A stretch of DNA of 64,000 nt, taken from Nectonema munidae. Taxonomy: Eukaryota; Nematomorpha; Nectonematoida; Nectonematidae. Positions within the stretch are counted from its first letter, which is position 1, and every line of letters begins with the position of its first letter. Of the stretch, positions 12,392 through 25,647 are shown piece after piece. The stretch lies in NCBI GenBank assembly GCA_030549495.1, contig JAUIRK010000786.1, positions 124,001 through 188,000 of the forward strand, written 5' to 3'. The notes beneath the pieces were generated by a model, which worked only from the letters and a program-made list of their open reading frames with translations, made no database searches and was not told the origin of the DNA. The position numbers were made by a program, and so were the translations under genes.

Positions 12392-13310
12392 CACAATTAT
12401 TGCACTTTATTCGGAAGTAACAAATACCTTATCTATTAAAAACGTAATATCTTTGAAAATCATCATATTAATAAGAGAGTACGATATTCTATCAAATAGA
12501 AGAAAACAAAGACCCCATAATCTTAATTGCGTGGAAAGTATACACAGTGACAAAAGCTAAACCTTGCTTAAGGTCAACGCTGTGTTTTGTCATTAGTTTC
12601 ATTCTCTTTCTTAACATTTCATTTCATTTTACTTGAAAACAAGTTTTTGATAAACGTGAAATTACATCGCTTCTACAAAACTTAGCACTCCTTTGAACGC
12701 ACTTAATCTTATTGCTTTCAGTATTGATCAAAAAATCGAACTCACTTTACATCAATATAAGCATAGCTATATTTATATTTATTAACCGAACCTTTTTGAA
12801 CGTTAATAGTGGGGCTTTTGCCAGCCAACACCCCTCCCTTCCATTTGCTCCAGGTAGAGAATATCGCTCACTATCTCAAAAATAGCAAAAAACAGAGTTC
12901 ATCCCCAAATCTTTTGGTTGAAATAAAAATGGCATATAGGCATCATATATTAAAAAAACAAATAGTGGTTATATATTCAAGGTAGTTAGTTATTAAAAAT
13001 ATTTACAAGGGACTTTAGTTTGACAGTTCTGATACATGCCGCCCTCCTCTTCCATCTATCAAAACCTTAAAAAAGCCCTGCTTATCATGCGTCCATAAGG
13101 ATCTCAAAACATATCCAACTAAAGCGGTTTAAAAAACGGCAACTTTATCATATTTTATGGGCACCGTTCATAAAGTTACTAGTGCAAAATGAAGTCAACG
13201 ACGTTGAAGGTGAGAGTAGGCATGGATATAAGAATATATAATTTAAAGGAAAAATAGTGGACGAGCAAAAATATTTTTGGATTTAGGCGATCTTTAGTGC
13301 TAACTTTTAT
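12392..13310. other. 5' flank of the FLVCR-like gene, nothing recognised
   Basis: Upstream of the FLVCR start codon. The promoter should lie here, but no TATA or initiator stands out in the AT-rich background and no gene is visible. Confidence 0.4.
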
Positions 13311-13319
13311 CTTTTATTA

Positions 13320-14100
13320 ATTCCAAATGTATTCTCCCATCATAGAAGCGTCCCAACGTCTTCAGTATCTTCTTTCCATTGCTACAATGTCTAAATGAAA
13401 TCTCTCTCCGTGCTTTTCTTCTGTCAAAAAATTCCTAAAAAACCAACAACAAAACAGTGAAAAGCACACTTAGCTTCTTTATCAGAATTTTTGATTAAAT
13501 TTTCAAATTTCCCATTTTTAAGCATCTTTTTGAGATATAGTCGAACAAACATTAAAAAAATTCCTAGAATGCGTATCCTTCTTTGTCTACAAAAGCGTTG
13601 GCAAGCTGTTTAACCATTCCTAGTTTGATATGAAGAGGAGGAAGTAAAATTTATAGAACAAAATAAAGAATTTCTGTCCATAAGCAAAAAGCATGAAATT
13701 TATATATATCTCTCTACATTGCAATTAAAAGAACTTATCATAGTTTCCTTTTTACGAGCAAGGTGTGGAAGAGGTAATAGAGATGGATAAAGATCACCAA
13801 TATGTACTAATATTGGTTTAAGACTTTTCATTGAACTTTTCGAATAACGGTGTGGTAACGTTGGAACTTGTTATGTTGATTTCTGTATACATTTTCTTAA
13901 AATTTCAATTTCTGCTTCAGATTTAGTCAGGTTGAAACCTCTGAACTAAATTTTTCTGATTAAAAAGGAATTTTTATCAAGCAAATTCTTTCCATCTAAT
14001 TTTGATCTAAAAATTTCTACGCCAGATTAGGTAAAGTTCAAATCTCTGATCAAAGCATCTAGTTCTATTAAGAGGTAAGATGAACCTCGAAAGTTTTTTG
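13320..14100 (-). pseudogene. Relic of an unnamed, repeated ORF family
   Basis: Minus-strand pieces in order: ELDALIRDLN (about 14060), SSMKSLKPILVHIGDLYPSL (about 13830), IPRILGI/LKKMLKNGKFENLI (about 13560-13500) and FLTEEKHGERFHLDI, AMERRY, RWDASMMGEYIW (13430-13325). I recall these blocks (LIRDLNL, SLKAVLLHNGN, GERFHQDI, MMADYCW) from many uncharacterised, often multi-copy proteins of arthropods and cnidarians, whose superfamily I cannot name. The frame is broken repeatedly, so this copy is dead. A second fragment lies at 51080-51215. Confidence 0.6.
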
Positions 14101-16370
14101 TCCTTAAATGTCTACATCTAGTTATTATTTCGGATAGAATCTTTACATGCATCGATCCAAAATATAATAAAAGTGGAAGAACTGTCAAAATGTGGAACAG
14201 GCGCAATAGATAATTGTGATATTGAAGAGCTTTCCTATACTTATTAATTTCTTTCATGCAAAAATAACTCTGCATATTCTTTGGATAATAGAATGTATGT
14301 ATCTTCCTCTTAGCCGACATACTGCTATAATTTGATAGACAACTGCTACAAATTATTAAAGAGCCCATATCTTTAATAACAATGTGGGCACTTAATTCTC
14401 TAAAATACAATAGCCACAGACATAGGAAATACCGCAAGCATTGTTTTTAGTATCGTCCCATCACTAATAATTGTTTCTTTTTTTTTAAAATTCATTTTGT
14501 TTTTTTCCTGCAGTTTTAACTGACGTTTAGTTGCGGTGAACAAATTTACTCTGTTAGAAGAAACAAATTAGAAATCACGGGAAAAAAGCTCATGTTTTTT
14601 AAAAAGCGATTAATTACTTAAATCATTTTTTAGTATCCGTTGGGCATCGTTATCGGCATTTTAAAATGTACTCGGAATCGGTATCGCCGGGAAAATTGGG
14701 ATCTTCCGACTGAGTATTCAGAAAAAGTTTTGTACTAATTTTGGATGATAAACAGAAAGTGACAGTCTTATTGCTTCTCCTTCAATAATAGTGAGATCAT
14801 TAGGTTCAAAACTTTGTAAATTAGTACTTCTGTAAAATGTTTCAAAATTACTAGTTTAATGATGTAAATAATTTTTTTTAGTTTAATAAATAAAAAGACT
14901 CAATACAAGCTGTATTCTTTTTTAACTGAATGAAAGCTCAGAAAACAGTGGAACCTTGGGCTGCGGGCAGCGTGCTATTGCGAAAACGTATGTGACAATC
15001 CTTGCTCTTGGAAACAGTTTTGTGTCATCACCCATTCAATTCCTTATAATTTCACCACACAGTTGATTTTATGGATTAAAGCATAAAAATGAGACATATT
15101 CTTTTGTTGAAAGTGACACCTGAAATGTTTTGACTTGGAAGTATACCTTCTTTTTTCCATCAAAAATAAATTCATTTTAGCAGATAAACAAAAGTTTAAT
15201 CTGATCTGTTGTTTTTTAAGAAAATTAAAAAGCGCCTTAAATGTTGAAACACTATCAGTGCTTGAAATAAATGGATGCAGGAAAACTCCATTATATGAGA
15301 AAAGTCTCAATTATGATGGATCTTCAAGTGATTCAAGTGGGGCGCGTATCGAAGTCAAGATCCAAAAATTTCAACGATTTTTATGAGTAACTTTTTATGC
15401 GTTTGAAATAAATGAATCATATTTAATATATTCTAAAATCGATAAAACTTACTTGTGTGCTATTATTTTTTCAATATGCTTCCTTGTACTTGTTTTTATA
15501 CTTTCTCTTAAATGTTAAAATTCAAAAAAGCTTTAATTAAAATATAATTTAAACACAAAAGCTCTATGAAATTAATTTAGACGAATTTTCGAAAGAAACT
15601 TATTACGATTGTAAAATGAGTAGAACATTTTTCAAGGACGAATAAAAAAGCACTTAAGCAAAAGTTATGTATATGATATAATCAATACACAATTTAGCAA
15701 TCTTGAAAGAGATAGAGTGTCAACTTTGATTATTAAAAAAGACCTTTGAATTAATTTCAGATATAAAAAAGTGCATAAAGAAAGCCAGAGATATCTTCCA
15801 CTTTCTTATGATGATGCATTGTGAAACAAGAAATTTAATTAATAAAATAACGCTTTTGCACATTGGCTTGCGCTAATAGCAGAGATGGTGACGTTTTTTT
15901 AGATCAATGATATCCCATCTCGGTTCTACGTATCGAATTAATTTGACAGAATAAACGAGATTAACCCAGTATTTGATCAAGATATTATTATACATTACCC
16001 TAATTCATTGAAACCGCATACAGCAATTCAACCACGTTGTATGTAATGCATCTTGATCTAATAATACTGTAAGGCATGGAATTTTGGCGCTATTCTTATT
16101 TTCGTGAAAATAAATCTAAAACTTTTTTTCATAAAATCACATAGCAAATATATGCTTGCTAGAAAAAAAACTATGGAGATTTTTAATTAGCAAATCGCAA
16201 AAATTAAAATTCCGCAAAAATGTCTTGATTTACAGTAGCTAATAAAAATAGCTTGGTAAAAAGTTCATATTATATTTCGAAATTAAATAATGCTTTCGTT
16301 TATGGTGAAAATAAAAACTACGAATTAGTTTCATATCATCAACATCACAAATCAAATAATAAATAATTAT
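14101..16370. other. Intergenic, no gene supported
   Basis: AT-rich. 14640-14700 holds ATCGGCATT and CGGAATCGGTATCG, text typical of decayed hAT MITE edges. Open frames of 88-136 codons on both strands show no family signature. Confidence 0.4.
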
Positions 16371-16376
16371 TTATTA

Positions 16377-16486
16377 TCTTCATTTATTGCCATATATTTG
16401 ACAAAACAATTTATAAGGATTGATTTAATTATAATTAAATCAATCCTTATAAATTGTTATATCAAATATATGCCAATAAATGAAGA
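16377..16486. repeat. Near-perfect palindrome, two arms of about 54 bp
   Basis: The left arm runs from TCTTCATTTATTG into AAGGATTGATTTAATT; the right arm returns as AATTAAATCAATCCTT and ends CCAATAAATGAAGA. The arms differ at about three positions and almost touch (spacer about 2 nt). A transcript would fold into a long hairpin. It could be a foldback MITE, an inverted duplication or a small-RNA precursor. Confidence 0.9.
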
Positions 16487-18980
16487 CCTGGTGGTAGTTT
16501 GACACATAAATCTTAAAGAAGAAATATTTATTAAATTCACATAACTTAAAAAAAGAAAATGAAAGTTCACACACCAGAATTAATTTTCTATATCATATAA
16601 AGTTGTTTAGTCTAAGTTAAATGAAAAGAAATCAATATTTTCGCATGTTTCATTTACATTTTAGAACATGAGAGAATGTAAAACAGTGTTTTGCCAGGGA
16701 AGCCAGAATATGCATATAAAAGTATTGGAAAATATATTTGATCAAGTGTGAAGCCAAAGAAATCGGAATCAAGCTAAAAATTCGTGCCAAAGGAATCGCG
16801 ATCAAGAAAATAGTTAAATATCAATCTTAAAAACCAGATAATTTTTAGAGCTCTCAGGCCCCAAAAGTAATCATCTCACCTACATATGATGTTGACAGAC
16901 AAACGCCAATCATAATACAATTTTCTATTTTTAGTAAAGAATTATGACTTAAATATTTGTAGTATTTGTATTTTTCTGTTGATATATTTAATGAACTAGC
17001 TAGCCTGATTTAAACGAGACAACTTGATAATAAGTCTTGACCCATTTTCTAATAGCGCGCACTTAGAGTGTGCATGAGAAATAATTGCTTTAGCCAGCAA
17101 GAATGGATCTCAATATCATTTTATTTAAAAAAAATAACTCACTCTTACAATTAGTGTTTAGCGATAAATTACCGCTGATATGCCCAAACAGGTCGTGTGA
17201 GAGCGCTTCTATGGTATGTATATTTAATGCTTAATGTTTGTTATGCATGCTTTTTTTGCTTTCTTAACTGCACATGATAAAGCTGACCAAAGACTTGATC
17301 ATTAGTGCACAAATTTAAAAAAAAAGAAAATGGATTAATAAGAAAAATGATATATTATTTGAAGGAAATCTGTCTCCTAAAATTGATAGTAAAGGTATTG
17401 ATGGTTTATTTCCAGCCCAAATTGTAAGTTTGTTTTTAGACGATGACATTTTAGAGTACGTTGTTGAAATAAGGAATACTTATGGTAAGAGGGACAAAGC
17501 AAAGCATGTCTTTAAAATCGATTAAAAAAAGACTGAAAGTGACTTTTGCCATTCTTGTTAAAACAAAACACGACTTCATTTTGTAGGTAATGGTTTTTAG
17601 AGTTATGAAAAGCTGACCTGTCACATGTTTTGATATCCTCCAAAACATCAAGAGGTACACAGGAGAAAACCGCTCATCATTTTTAGAAACTATCTTCCAA
17701 AACTTCAAAAGAATGAAAACGTGAAACACTTTCTGATAATTTTATTCACAAGAGACAATCAAATTATAAAACATTAAACTCCCATTAGCATATGACATAT
17801 TTTGTTCTGTATTTCATTTAATATATATTAAATGGGAGAAACGCTCTTCTAATCTTACCTTGTTGTATGCACCGGAAGCATGGTGTATGACGAAATTTAG
17901 CTGAGTAAATAAGTTTTTTAGATGTCTTAAGAGCAGGGTTGTGAAGTCGGGAGAAATTTATCGAACTTCTGTCCAAGTGAAGTCAGCATGACAATAATTT
18001 TGATGCCTTTCTTCCATTTGCTTCTACCTACAAGTGTGAGCAATTTTCAACTCTTATAAATTTAAAAACAAGAAATATGAACAGATTTCGTGTTGTAGAT
18101 GGCATGAGACGTGATTCAACAAACATTAGGACATTAATTTCAAAGCTTGCGGCTCAAGTACAACTGCAGATATCGCACTAATTGAGCTAAATGCCTGTTG
18201 AAACCTTCTAAAAATTTGTAGGTTATATGTTACTTTCCTAGGTGTTCCGTGGCCTTTTAGAATTTCAGAAATGGGTTGCACCCGCGGAAACGTTGAAAAA
18301 TACTTATTTATAACTAATGTTAAAAGTGTGATGACATGTACCATATTTCAAGGTCGTTTATGAATGACGATTTTACGTGATCATTGTATGATGTCATGAA
18401 TCTTATCCCGAATGCCCATGTTTATGATGAAACGCAAAATGTTTGATAAAATGTTTTATTAGTTTCCAAGAGTGCTTTCAGAGATCAGATTGAGAATATA
18501 TAAGCATAGCACAGACATCAGTTGCATATGCTGTAACTAGTCCCTGATTGAGAGTAACAATAAGAAAAACAAACTGCGGTGGCAAGGCTACATAGCCAAT
18601 ATATGTGATGGAACTTTCTGCAAAGATAACCGGAGGTGAAACTGCCCTTTGAATGGAAATGTGGTAGAAATGCTGCTAAAAAGACAGGGTGAGGTAAAAG
18701 ATGAGAACATACGCCTTTAAAGTGAACATGTGATGGGGCGACATGGACAACTGACCGAAGATTGACAGCAATACCGAGAACTACCAAGTTTGGGAGAGGT
18801 GATATCTGTTTAAAATGGGATACAACCTTAAGTATAAGCACATTACTACTATAACTAGAGATCATTAGAAATCAATTTTTTCCATTTCTTTTCAAAAACA
18901 AAATGATTTTTACCAAATTGTGCCCAAAAATTAATATTATATCAAATCAAACAGAGAGAAAATTTGTTTTAATAAAGTAA
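16487..18980. other. Intergenic, no gene supported
   Basis: AT-rich with scattered open frames. A minus-strand stretch around 18126-18344 hints at a decayed retroelement, but too weakly to annotate. Confidence 0.4.
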
Positions 18981-18981
18981 T

Positions 18982-20108
18982 ATAGAATCTCTCTATGCGG
19001 GCATCTCCGCAGTGCGTACAGATCCAGTTTGTGGACATAAAATTAAAGGTCCGAATTTTTACCATTGATATGTATTGTCCGCTTATTTCTCAAAAAGGGC
19101 AGACCCGTATTCCGATATGAGGACGATACACGTGTTACAAAATGATTGTTTTATAACCCTAAATGCAATCGGTGACTACAATAATAAGGTGATCGGTTGG
19201 GAAAACCTATAACATAATGGTAATCGGTTTTTTCAACTTTCATTATAATTACTACGAAGCAGATTGTGTGTAGAAGATCGGTTCTTTTATCACGATTGTA
19301 TCACACAAAGTTTTAAAACTGTAAAATGCCTTCGTTTATAATTAATTATATAAAAAATATGACGACGAAGACAACAGTAACCTTGCAGAACTTCTTAATC
19401 TGTCCAGTGCACACATTGAAGATACCCATCACAAGTCCCGAAGAGACATGAGCATGGACAACGTTCTAAAAGTTAATGAATCTTTAGATGTCAACTTGGA
19501 GCAGAAGTTGCTTAAAAATCTTACTGACATCACAAGAAATTAACCTTCTGAGGCAGCTGACAGTGATAATGATGATGACGATGATACCTCACCTACACCT
19601 CCGGTGCCCATCACATTTTCCACAGCAATAAAACTAGCAACACAGTTGCGTCATTTTTGTGCAGATATTCTCTAGTGGATATGAAATGTTGGGAAAACTA
19701 GAAGACCAGCAGAACTTAATCACAGTCCAATCAAAATGTTTTAAGCACCACCAAATCTTTACTTCAAAAGCAATATAAAATCTAAATTTTTTACCTTCTT
19801 GTTTTTATATACACATTATTGAAAGTTACAGGCACTGCTACGTGTATTTTGTTGTATAAATAAATGTATAATTTACAATAAATAATGTATAATTAATGTA
19901 AATAAATGTATAATTTACATAATCCCCATGTCTATGTACTAATGATAAAAACACATAGACTATTATGTATCTCAAAATTGGTCTAGAAGTGTATGCACGT
20001 TAGAAAAATTTCCCCGCCAAAATGGCATTATTCCACAGCGAGGACATTTATCTAATAAGGACACTTTTCTCCAGTCCCTCGAGTGTCCTTAGTAGGGAGA
20101 TTCTACAC
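18982..20108 (+). mobile_element. pogo/Tigger transposon, internally deleted, both ends present
   Basis: The left end (TAGAATCTCTCTATGCGGGC, 18983) and right end (reverse complement TAGAATCTCCCTACTAAGGA, to about 20108) are diverged inverted termini with the pogo-type subterminal text GGACACTCGAGGGACTGGAG. Inside, 19350-19680 keeps the acidic, proline-rich C-terminal tail of a jerky/Tigger transposase (DNSNLAELLNL, then SEAADSDNDDDDDTS, then KLATQLRHFCAD). The DDE core is gone. Confidence 0.75.
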
Positions 20109-20109
20109 A

Positions 20110-21850
20110 ATAACTTTGTTGCCCATTTAATATATATCAAATGGAATACAGATATGCAAACTATAATTTTGTGACCTTAATATTTTATAATGAAAATGGT
20201 TATATCAAATAATGAAGAATTGATTTTCAAAATAAAAAGGTGATATTTCTACTCCCTATTTGGAAATGGCAAAGATAATTTTATTCTTTTCCGTATATTG
20301 TAGATAAAATTGCAAGTCTTTAAAGAAACTGTATGGATATGAAAATGGTAATATTAAAATTAATTTCCGTAAAATGAAACCCAACAACAAAAGTAGGAAG
20401 ATAAAACCAATGAATAGGTCTCATGGAAAAAGAATAACAAAAATTTGAGCGTTTCTTTGAAAAAATGCGATCTTACGATTTTTGGGAAAATAATCTATAA
20501 GTTTGCGAGACAAAGTTATGAGCTACGTCCATACTCAATTTACTACGTAAAAAGTCAAAATAACGTTTTGGACAGGTGGATGAGTTTCAACGGAAATCTG
20601 TAATGTTTTGCGTGGCAGCACTTTTAATCATAAACCAAGAATTTTGACTCAGTTACAAAATCTTTTTTCACCGTGGATAAAAAGTAATAAGATATGACTT
20701 AATGAGCACAATTTTTTTGGATTACATGGGGTCAGGTTCAGAAAATTAATCAGGTAATATTGCATTAAGTTAAATATAGAGGTTTATTGAAGAAAAAATT
20801 GTCAAATCAGCGAATGATTTTATTTTGGGATAGGTTAATCTTGAAAAAAATGATAAAGGTGTGCTGATGAGTTGGTCTCGTCTCATATGCATATATCCAC
20901 TGCAGTATTGCGAGAATTTATCCACTATCTCACCCAATAAGAGATTACTAAGAATTTCCTTAAATATTGAAGGAAACTTTAGTTGAAACAAAAAAAGAAC
21001 AGGCATATTTAATTTTTTTCAAAAAAAATTATGATACATTTCCTAATTTCTATATACTTTCCGTTCCAAACTAAAAGGTTATGGAGGCAGAATCGCCTCG
21101 AATGTAGGACATCTAGATTGGTTTATAACAGTTGATACGGCTGGTTGAAAATTGAGGGTTTTTCATTTTGTTACATTTGAAGTTTTCACCACTGGGTAGA
21201 TGGATCACGTCCAAACGTCATTTTGACATTTAGCGTGGAAATTTGAATATGAACGTGCCTCTTTAAATAATAATAAAATGATGCAACCCTTTACGTTTCT
21301 ATATGGGTCGCCCTTGAAAATTACTGGCCATTAATAACTTAAGAGAAACTATTGAAACTCATAATTTGTGAAAAGATAATCTTCCTTTTTCATTTATATT
21401 TCTTCCTATACCTTGGAAGTTTAAAAGTTAAAACGTTGAAAATAATCATTATAAAAAATTTTAAAAAATGTTCTACAATATGATACGCTAAACTGCATGT
21501 TAACAAAAAAAATTTTTATAAATAAAGAAAAATAAACATACTAAAGGGCCTTTTAAAAATTAGATCATTTGGTGTTAAATTATTAAAAATAAAAAAATTC
21601 TCTGATTCAAGTCTTCTTATAGAAACAAGTCAAATTATAATTAAACAGAAAAAGTAGTAAGCATGAAGCAAATTTTAACCATGTGATATTGGATGAAAGT
21701 TATAAATAAGTATACATTTTGATGATGAGATAATTTTTACCAATTAATCAGAGCTTTAAATAGAGTGCGCAATATCCACTTCTATATAACCTATATTTTG
21801 CATAAATTTGTATCTGTCTATCCGTAACTGTATTTTTATTTATAAATGTG
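20110..21850. other. Intergenic, no gene supported
   Basis: AT-rich. No conserved motif recognised on either strand. Confidence 0.4.
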
Positions 21851-21854
21851 ATTT

Positions 21855-22151
21855 ATGAGGGTCCTTCTTTTTCTAACACTTGAAATATTTAGCTTTTCTT
21901 TCTCTCTTGAGCTTCTCGCCTTACATCAACATTATTTCATCTCATTGCCAGGTATTATTAAGCTGAAAACAAAGCTTAAGTGGGGAAAAAATAACAATAC
22001 GCCTGACATCTTATTGACACGCATATTCCAATGCGTCTTAAATTGCCAAGACGTACAATATTCTACATGTACACGTGCAATAACTCTAAACTCTAAAGGC
22101 TCTTGCTTCGCAACCTATTTATACATGTCAGCAATGCCAATGTTTCAATGA
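21855..22151 (+). CDS. Candidate secreted Cys-containing protein, PAN/apple-like
   Basis: A 98-codon open frame starts at an ATG 14 nt after a TATAAAT-like stretch. Its first about 20 residues (MRVLLFLTLEIFSFSFSLEL) look like a signal peptide. The rest has four cysteines spaced C-x3-C-x7-C-x11-C (FQCVLNC, STC, GSC), which resembles half of a PAN/apple domain. An AATAAA lies about 80 nt beyond the stop. Against it: CCAGGTATT at about 21949 looks like a splice donor, so this may be two exons of a longer gene, or chance. No function can be assigned. Confidence 0.3.
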   Translation: MRVLLFLTLEIFSFSFSLELLALHQHYFISLPGIIKLKTKLKWGKNNNTPDILLTRIFQCVLNCQDVQYSTCTRAITLNSKGSCFATYLYMSAMPMFQ

Positions 22152-22379
22152 TCAAACATAGCTTGCTTTGGAGATGACTGGCATTGAAGCTTATCTATGT
22201 TATTGCAAAATACCTTTTGTCGTGATGAAAAATAAATGCACTACAGGTAAGGGCACTAGGCTAATGGCGTAAATTTAAAGAGAATTTTTTTTAAACTAAA
22301 TATAAAAAAAATTAAATTTAAATAATAAATATAATTTGAAGTCTATTTATAAAAGAATATTTATAACCCAAAACAAAAT

Positions 22380-23370
22380 TCAAACATCTCAATCACTTCA
22401 CTATTACAATTCCTTACTAATTCAGTCCACTCCTATCAAAACATCCTATTAATTTCAACCATTGAAACATCCAATTGAGCTCATCCGCGACTCGTCGTCT
22501 TCCCCATACACGACTAACATCTGGCTAATAGATATCTTGCCATGAACTCCATAACTCACCGACGTACAACAAACACACAGCTCACTTTCAATTTCCACTC
22601 ACGGTTCGAAGTCACAACATCGCTCTTCAGTAGCATTTGCATTTTTCATACATAACAAAAGAAACCCTTTCTTATACAACACACAAACCTAGATGTAGAA
22701 ATCACTTCACACGAAACATAAAAACTTATTCACCTATCTAATTACTATGAATTCAAAATTGTCTGCTTACGCGCTCATTCCAGATCTTTAGAAAATAATC
22801 TTATTGATTTCATATCAAAATCGGTACCTCCCATTTACATTTCCTACACCTATTTTCTCTACACATTTCAACATTTACAAACAGATTAACAAACTCTACA
22901 CTATTACATTGTTAACAATTTACTGACTCAACAATGACATCATCTTCCAAATCTACACCATTATCACAATTCCTATCAAACGTTCACATTCATCCACTCC
23001 CTCGAAACATAATTCGCTATCTGTCATCCCATTTGTCATGTAATGCTTACTTTTTCAAATTCAAGCTACCCTCAAACCCTTTCTGTCTTGAAACACATAT
23101 ACACATTCTCATCCATTGTTCTTTATTTCATTCTCAACAAAACCAACTCCTTGAAAAAACCTCCACTTTTTTGAAGATATTCCAATTTTTCAACAAAATC
23201 AGGTTAAAACACCCAATACGCATCAAGCACCTCTACTTTCTAATAACCACAATCGAGCCCATAATCTCTACAAACAAGATATTCAAGCCTCATCGAAATA
23301 TCTAATCACAATAAACCATTACCATCACTAATAAATACATCCTGCAAGACAACCTAGCTTCTACAAATAT
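22380..23370 (+). mobile_element. LINE 3' fragment (APE/RNase H type), copy A
   Basis: Aligns by eye along its length with the LINE at 41824-44400: shared GATATCTTGCC, CACAACATCGCTCTTCAG and AATAAACCATTACCATCAC text. It covers the RNase H domain and the 3' end. The C-terminal CCHC-like piece HIHILIHCSLFHSQQNQL is open at 22934-23305. Strongly truncated at the 5' end and broken in the RNase H part. Confidence 0.75.
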
Positions 23371-24946
23371 GAAAAAGTCCAAAATTTTATTTTTCTATTT
23401 TAGATTTTAAAATTATATTTCATCCATTTTGAAATTTTTAAGACATTTTAAATTAGCCAAATAAAAAAGATATAAAATTAATGATATATCCTATAATCTC
23501 TTTACATTATAAGTTTGGCAAAAAATTTTGACCAATCAGAGGCAAAATTAAAAGTATTTAAGTTCCCCAATGGATCCTAAGTCTTCTTCACACTAGACGC
23601 TTCAATATGCCGGCCGATCAAGCCGACCAACAAAGAAATTTTGCACTGGTACTTTGGTAACTAACAGCTCATCCACCAAATGTTTAGATATATACATCAA
23701 CCAACTCGTATTAAAATCTATCTTTGCTCAAATCTTCTTTACGACAACTCCTTCCGTGTTTTTCCTTTCCATTGCTTATGTGTTTATTTATTTTGTGTAT
23801 CATTTCGATAAAGAAATTTTTTAAGCATCAATATAAAAAATAAATGATATATGGAATAATTTGTTTGGCAATATAAAGACTTGAAATTTTGATGTCTTAA
23901 AATAAAACAAAGGGTCTAAAAAGTTTAGAATAATAACTTTATTATACAAGAAGACGAGTAAAAAGAGATCGGCAAGACGTTTCTATCAATGAGAAACAAA
24001 TATTGCGTTTACTCATTGTTCCAATTTAATAAACTTTTTAAAATTTATTTTTGGCGAGGAATACGCAAATTTACGATTGAGACAGTATATAATAAAATTT
24101 ATGAAGCCCTATTTTTTAAATATTTTAAATTATAAAAACTGGCTTTTCTAATTAAAGCCGGATATTAGCATAGGCCTTGAATATTTTTATTTTTTAGTAT
24201 TCTAAGTCGGAGAGGAATTTTTTTAAGTGTTTGTAGTCAGAGTTTGTATTTTCCTTTTGACTCTATATATTTTTACTATTGAAATGTGAAACAATTCTAC
24301 AATCTTTTAAAAATATAATAATGAATAATGTAGAAAAAGATTCTAAAAACTCAATGTAAAAATGAGTATATCAATGTAAACATTTTATATGTGCAAATAT
24401 TATGTTGTAGAGGCTTAATATTTTATATTTGTAGGCTAATTCTTATTTTCCTATTTACAATGATAATTACTTCATCATGCATGTATGGCGTATCAAACAA
24501 CCTACAAATTTAATTGAATCACTACAATAATCCGTGTTACCTCTTTAGGCCCATTTGGGCAGATACAATAATCCTATTACATATTCTCCTGTTGATGAGA
24601 GAGTGAGAGATTTTGTTTTCAAAATCGTTGGGTTTTCCTGAAAAAAAACGGACACTCATCCCCTTCTGATCAAATTGATATCAAGTGACTTATATACAAA
24701 TAAATCTTACACTAAAGTGTTTCAATAATTTGTGATATAAATAAATAAATAATTTTTAGGCCCTTTTTTGAGTTAAAAAATTTCTTTATCAAATATTTAA
24801 GTAGACTATATCTACCATCATCAATGCAACACACGAAAGTGAGGGATATTGTATGAATTTGTTTCTTTAATGTTGATAAACGTTAGTGAAAAATTTGATA
24901 ATAATACTTCTCAATTACAAAAAGTACCAAACTTATCATTTTGTAT
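23371..24946. other. Intergenic, no gene supported
   Basis: AT-rich, no conserved coding text recognised. Confidence 0.4.
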
Positions 24947-24947
24947 A

Positions 24948-25626
24948 CAGTCAACCCCTCGAATTAGCGAGGGTTAAGTTATAAAACTAACCACGAATAA
25001 TGAAAATCAGTGAATACTTGTAACCTTTCTGAAAGTAACTTATTGCTAATTATTTTGATTGTATGTAGAAATTCCATACGTTTTTTAGACTATTAATTTG
25101 ACTATTTTAGCACCTTTAAACCAATTTTACAACTTTATTTAGATATTATATACTCAAATTTGTCTATATTTTAAAAAATTTCTTATAGAGTTGCCAATAA
25201 TTGTAAAGAAATGGAATAAAAATTATGCTCGTAACAAATAAATTAAAACTCTGATTTTTGAGTTTCTCATATAAGGAAAATTTTCTTAACACAAAATTTA
25301 AAATAAAATGAAGTAATTACACAAGTTTTATTTATGCAAATAAAGTTTACTAAATAAAAATAACAAATATAACCAAAACTTTAAAATAAGTTTTATGAAA
25401 ATAAAGATTGTACAAAATAAAAGATTAGTCTGATGATACATCTTCCTTTTATCATCTTCAAAAATTTAAGCATAAGTCATTTTTACAGTGTGTAAAAATA
25501 TAGTGATTAGAAGTTGAGATTGATGTTTTTTAAGTTGTAAAAATAATTCTAAATTTAGCGAATTTGAAAATTTTGCGCAGGTAATTATATCTCTGCAAAA
25601 AACGCGAATAAGCGGGGTTATAATTC
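24948..25626. mobile_element. pogo/Tigger-type non-autonomous element
   Basis: The left end is CAGTCAACCCCTCGAATTAG after a TA. The right end reads CGCGAATAAGCGGGGTTATA, whose reverse complement (AACCCCGCTTATTCGCG) matches the left terminus loosely. The text is typical of Tigger-like ends. The middle is AT-rich without coding capacity. The last bases of the right end are degenerate. Confidence 0.55.
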
Positions 25627-25647
25627 ATGGTTTTTCCTTATCCCACA

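Noticed and set aside
14027-14437. 136-codon minus-strand open frame as a host gene
   Set aside because: Only its last residues (ELDALIRDLN) match the repeated ORF family; the rest has no known pattern and looks like chance openness in AT-rich DNA.
15044-15386. Overlapping open frames on both strands
   Set aside because: Neither shows family motifs; mutual shadows in AT-rich DNA.
17850-18860. Possible LTR (Gypsy-like) retroelement relic on the minus strand
   Set aside because: One short stretch hints at the family, but there are no recognisable terminal repeats and the similarity is too weak to annotate.
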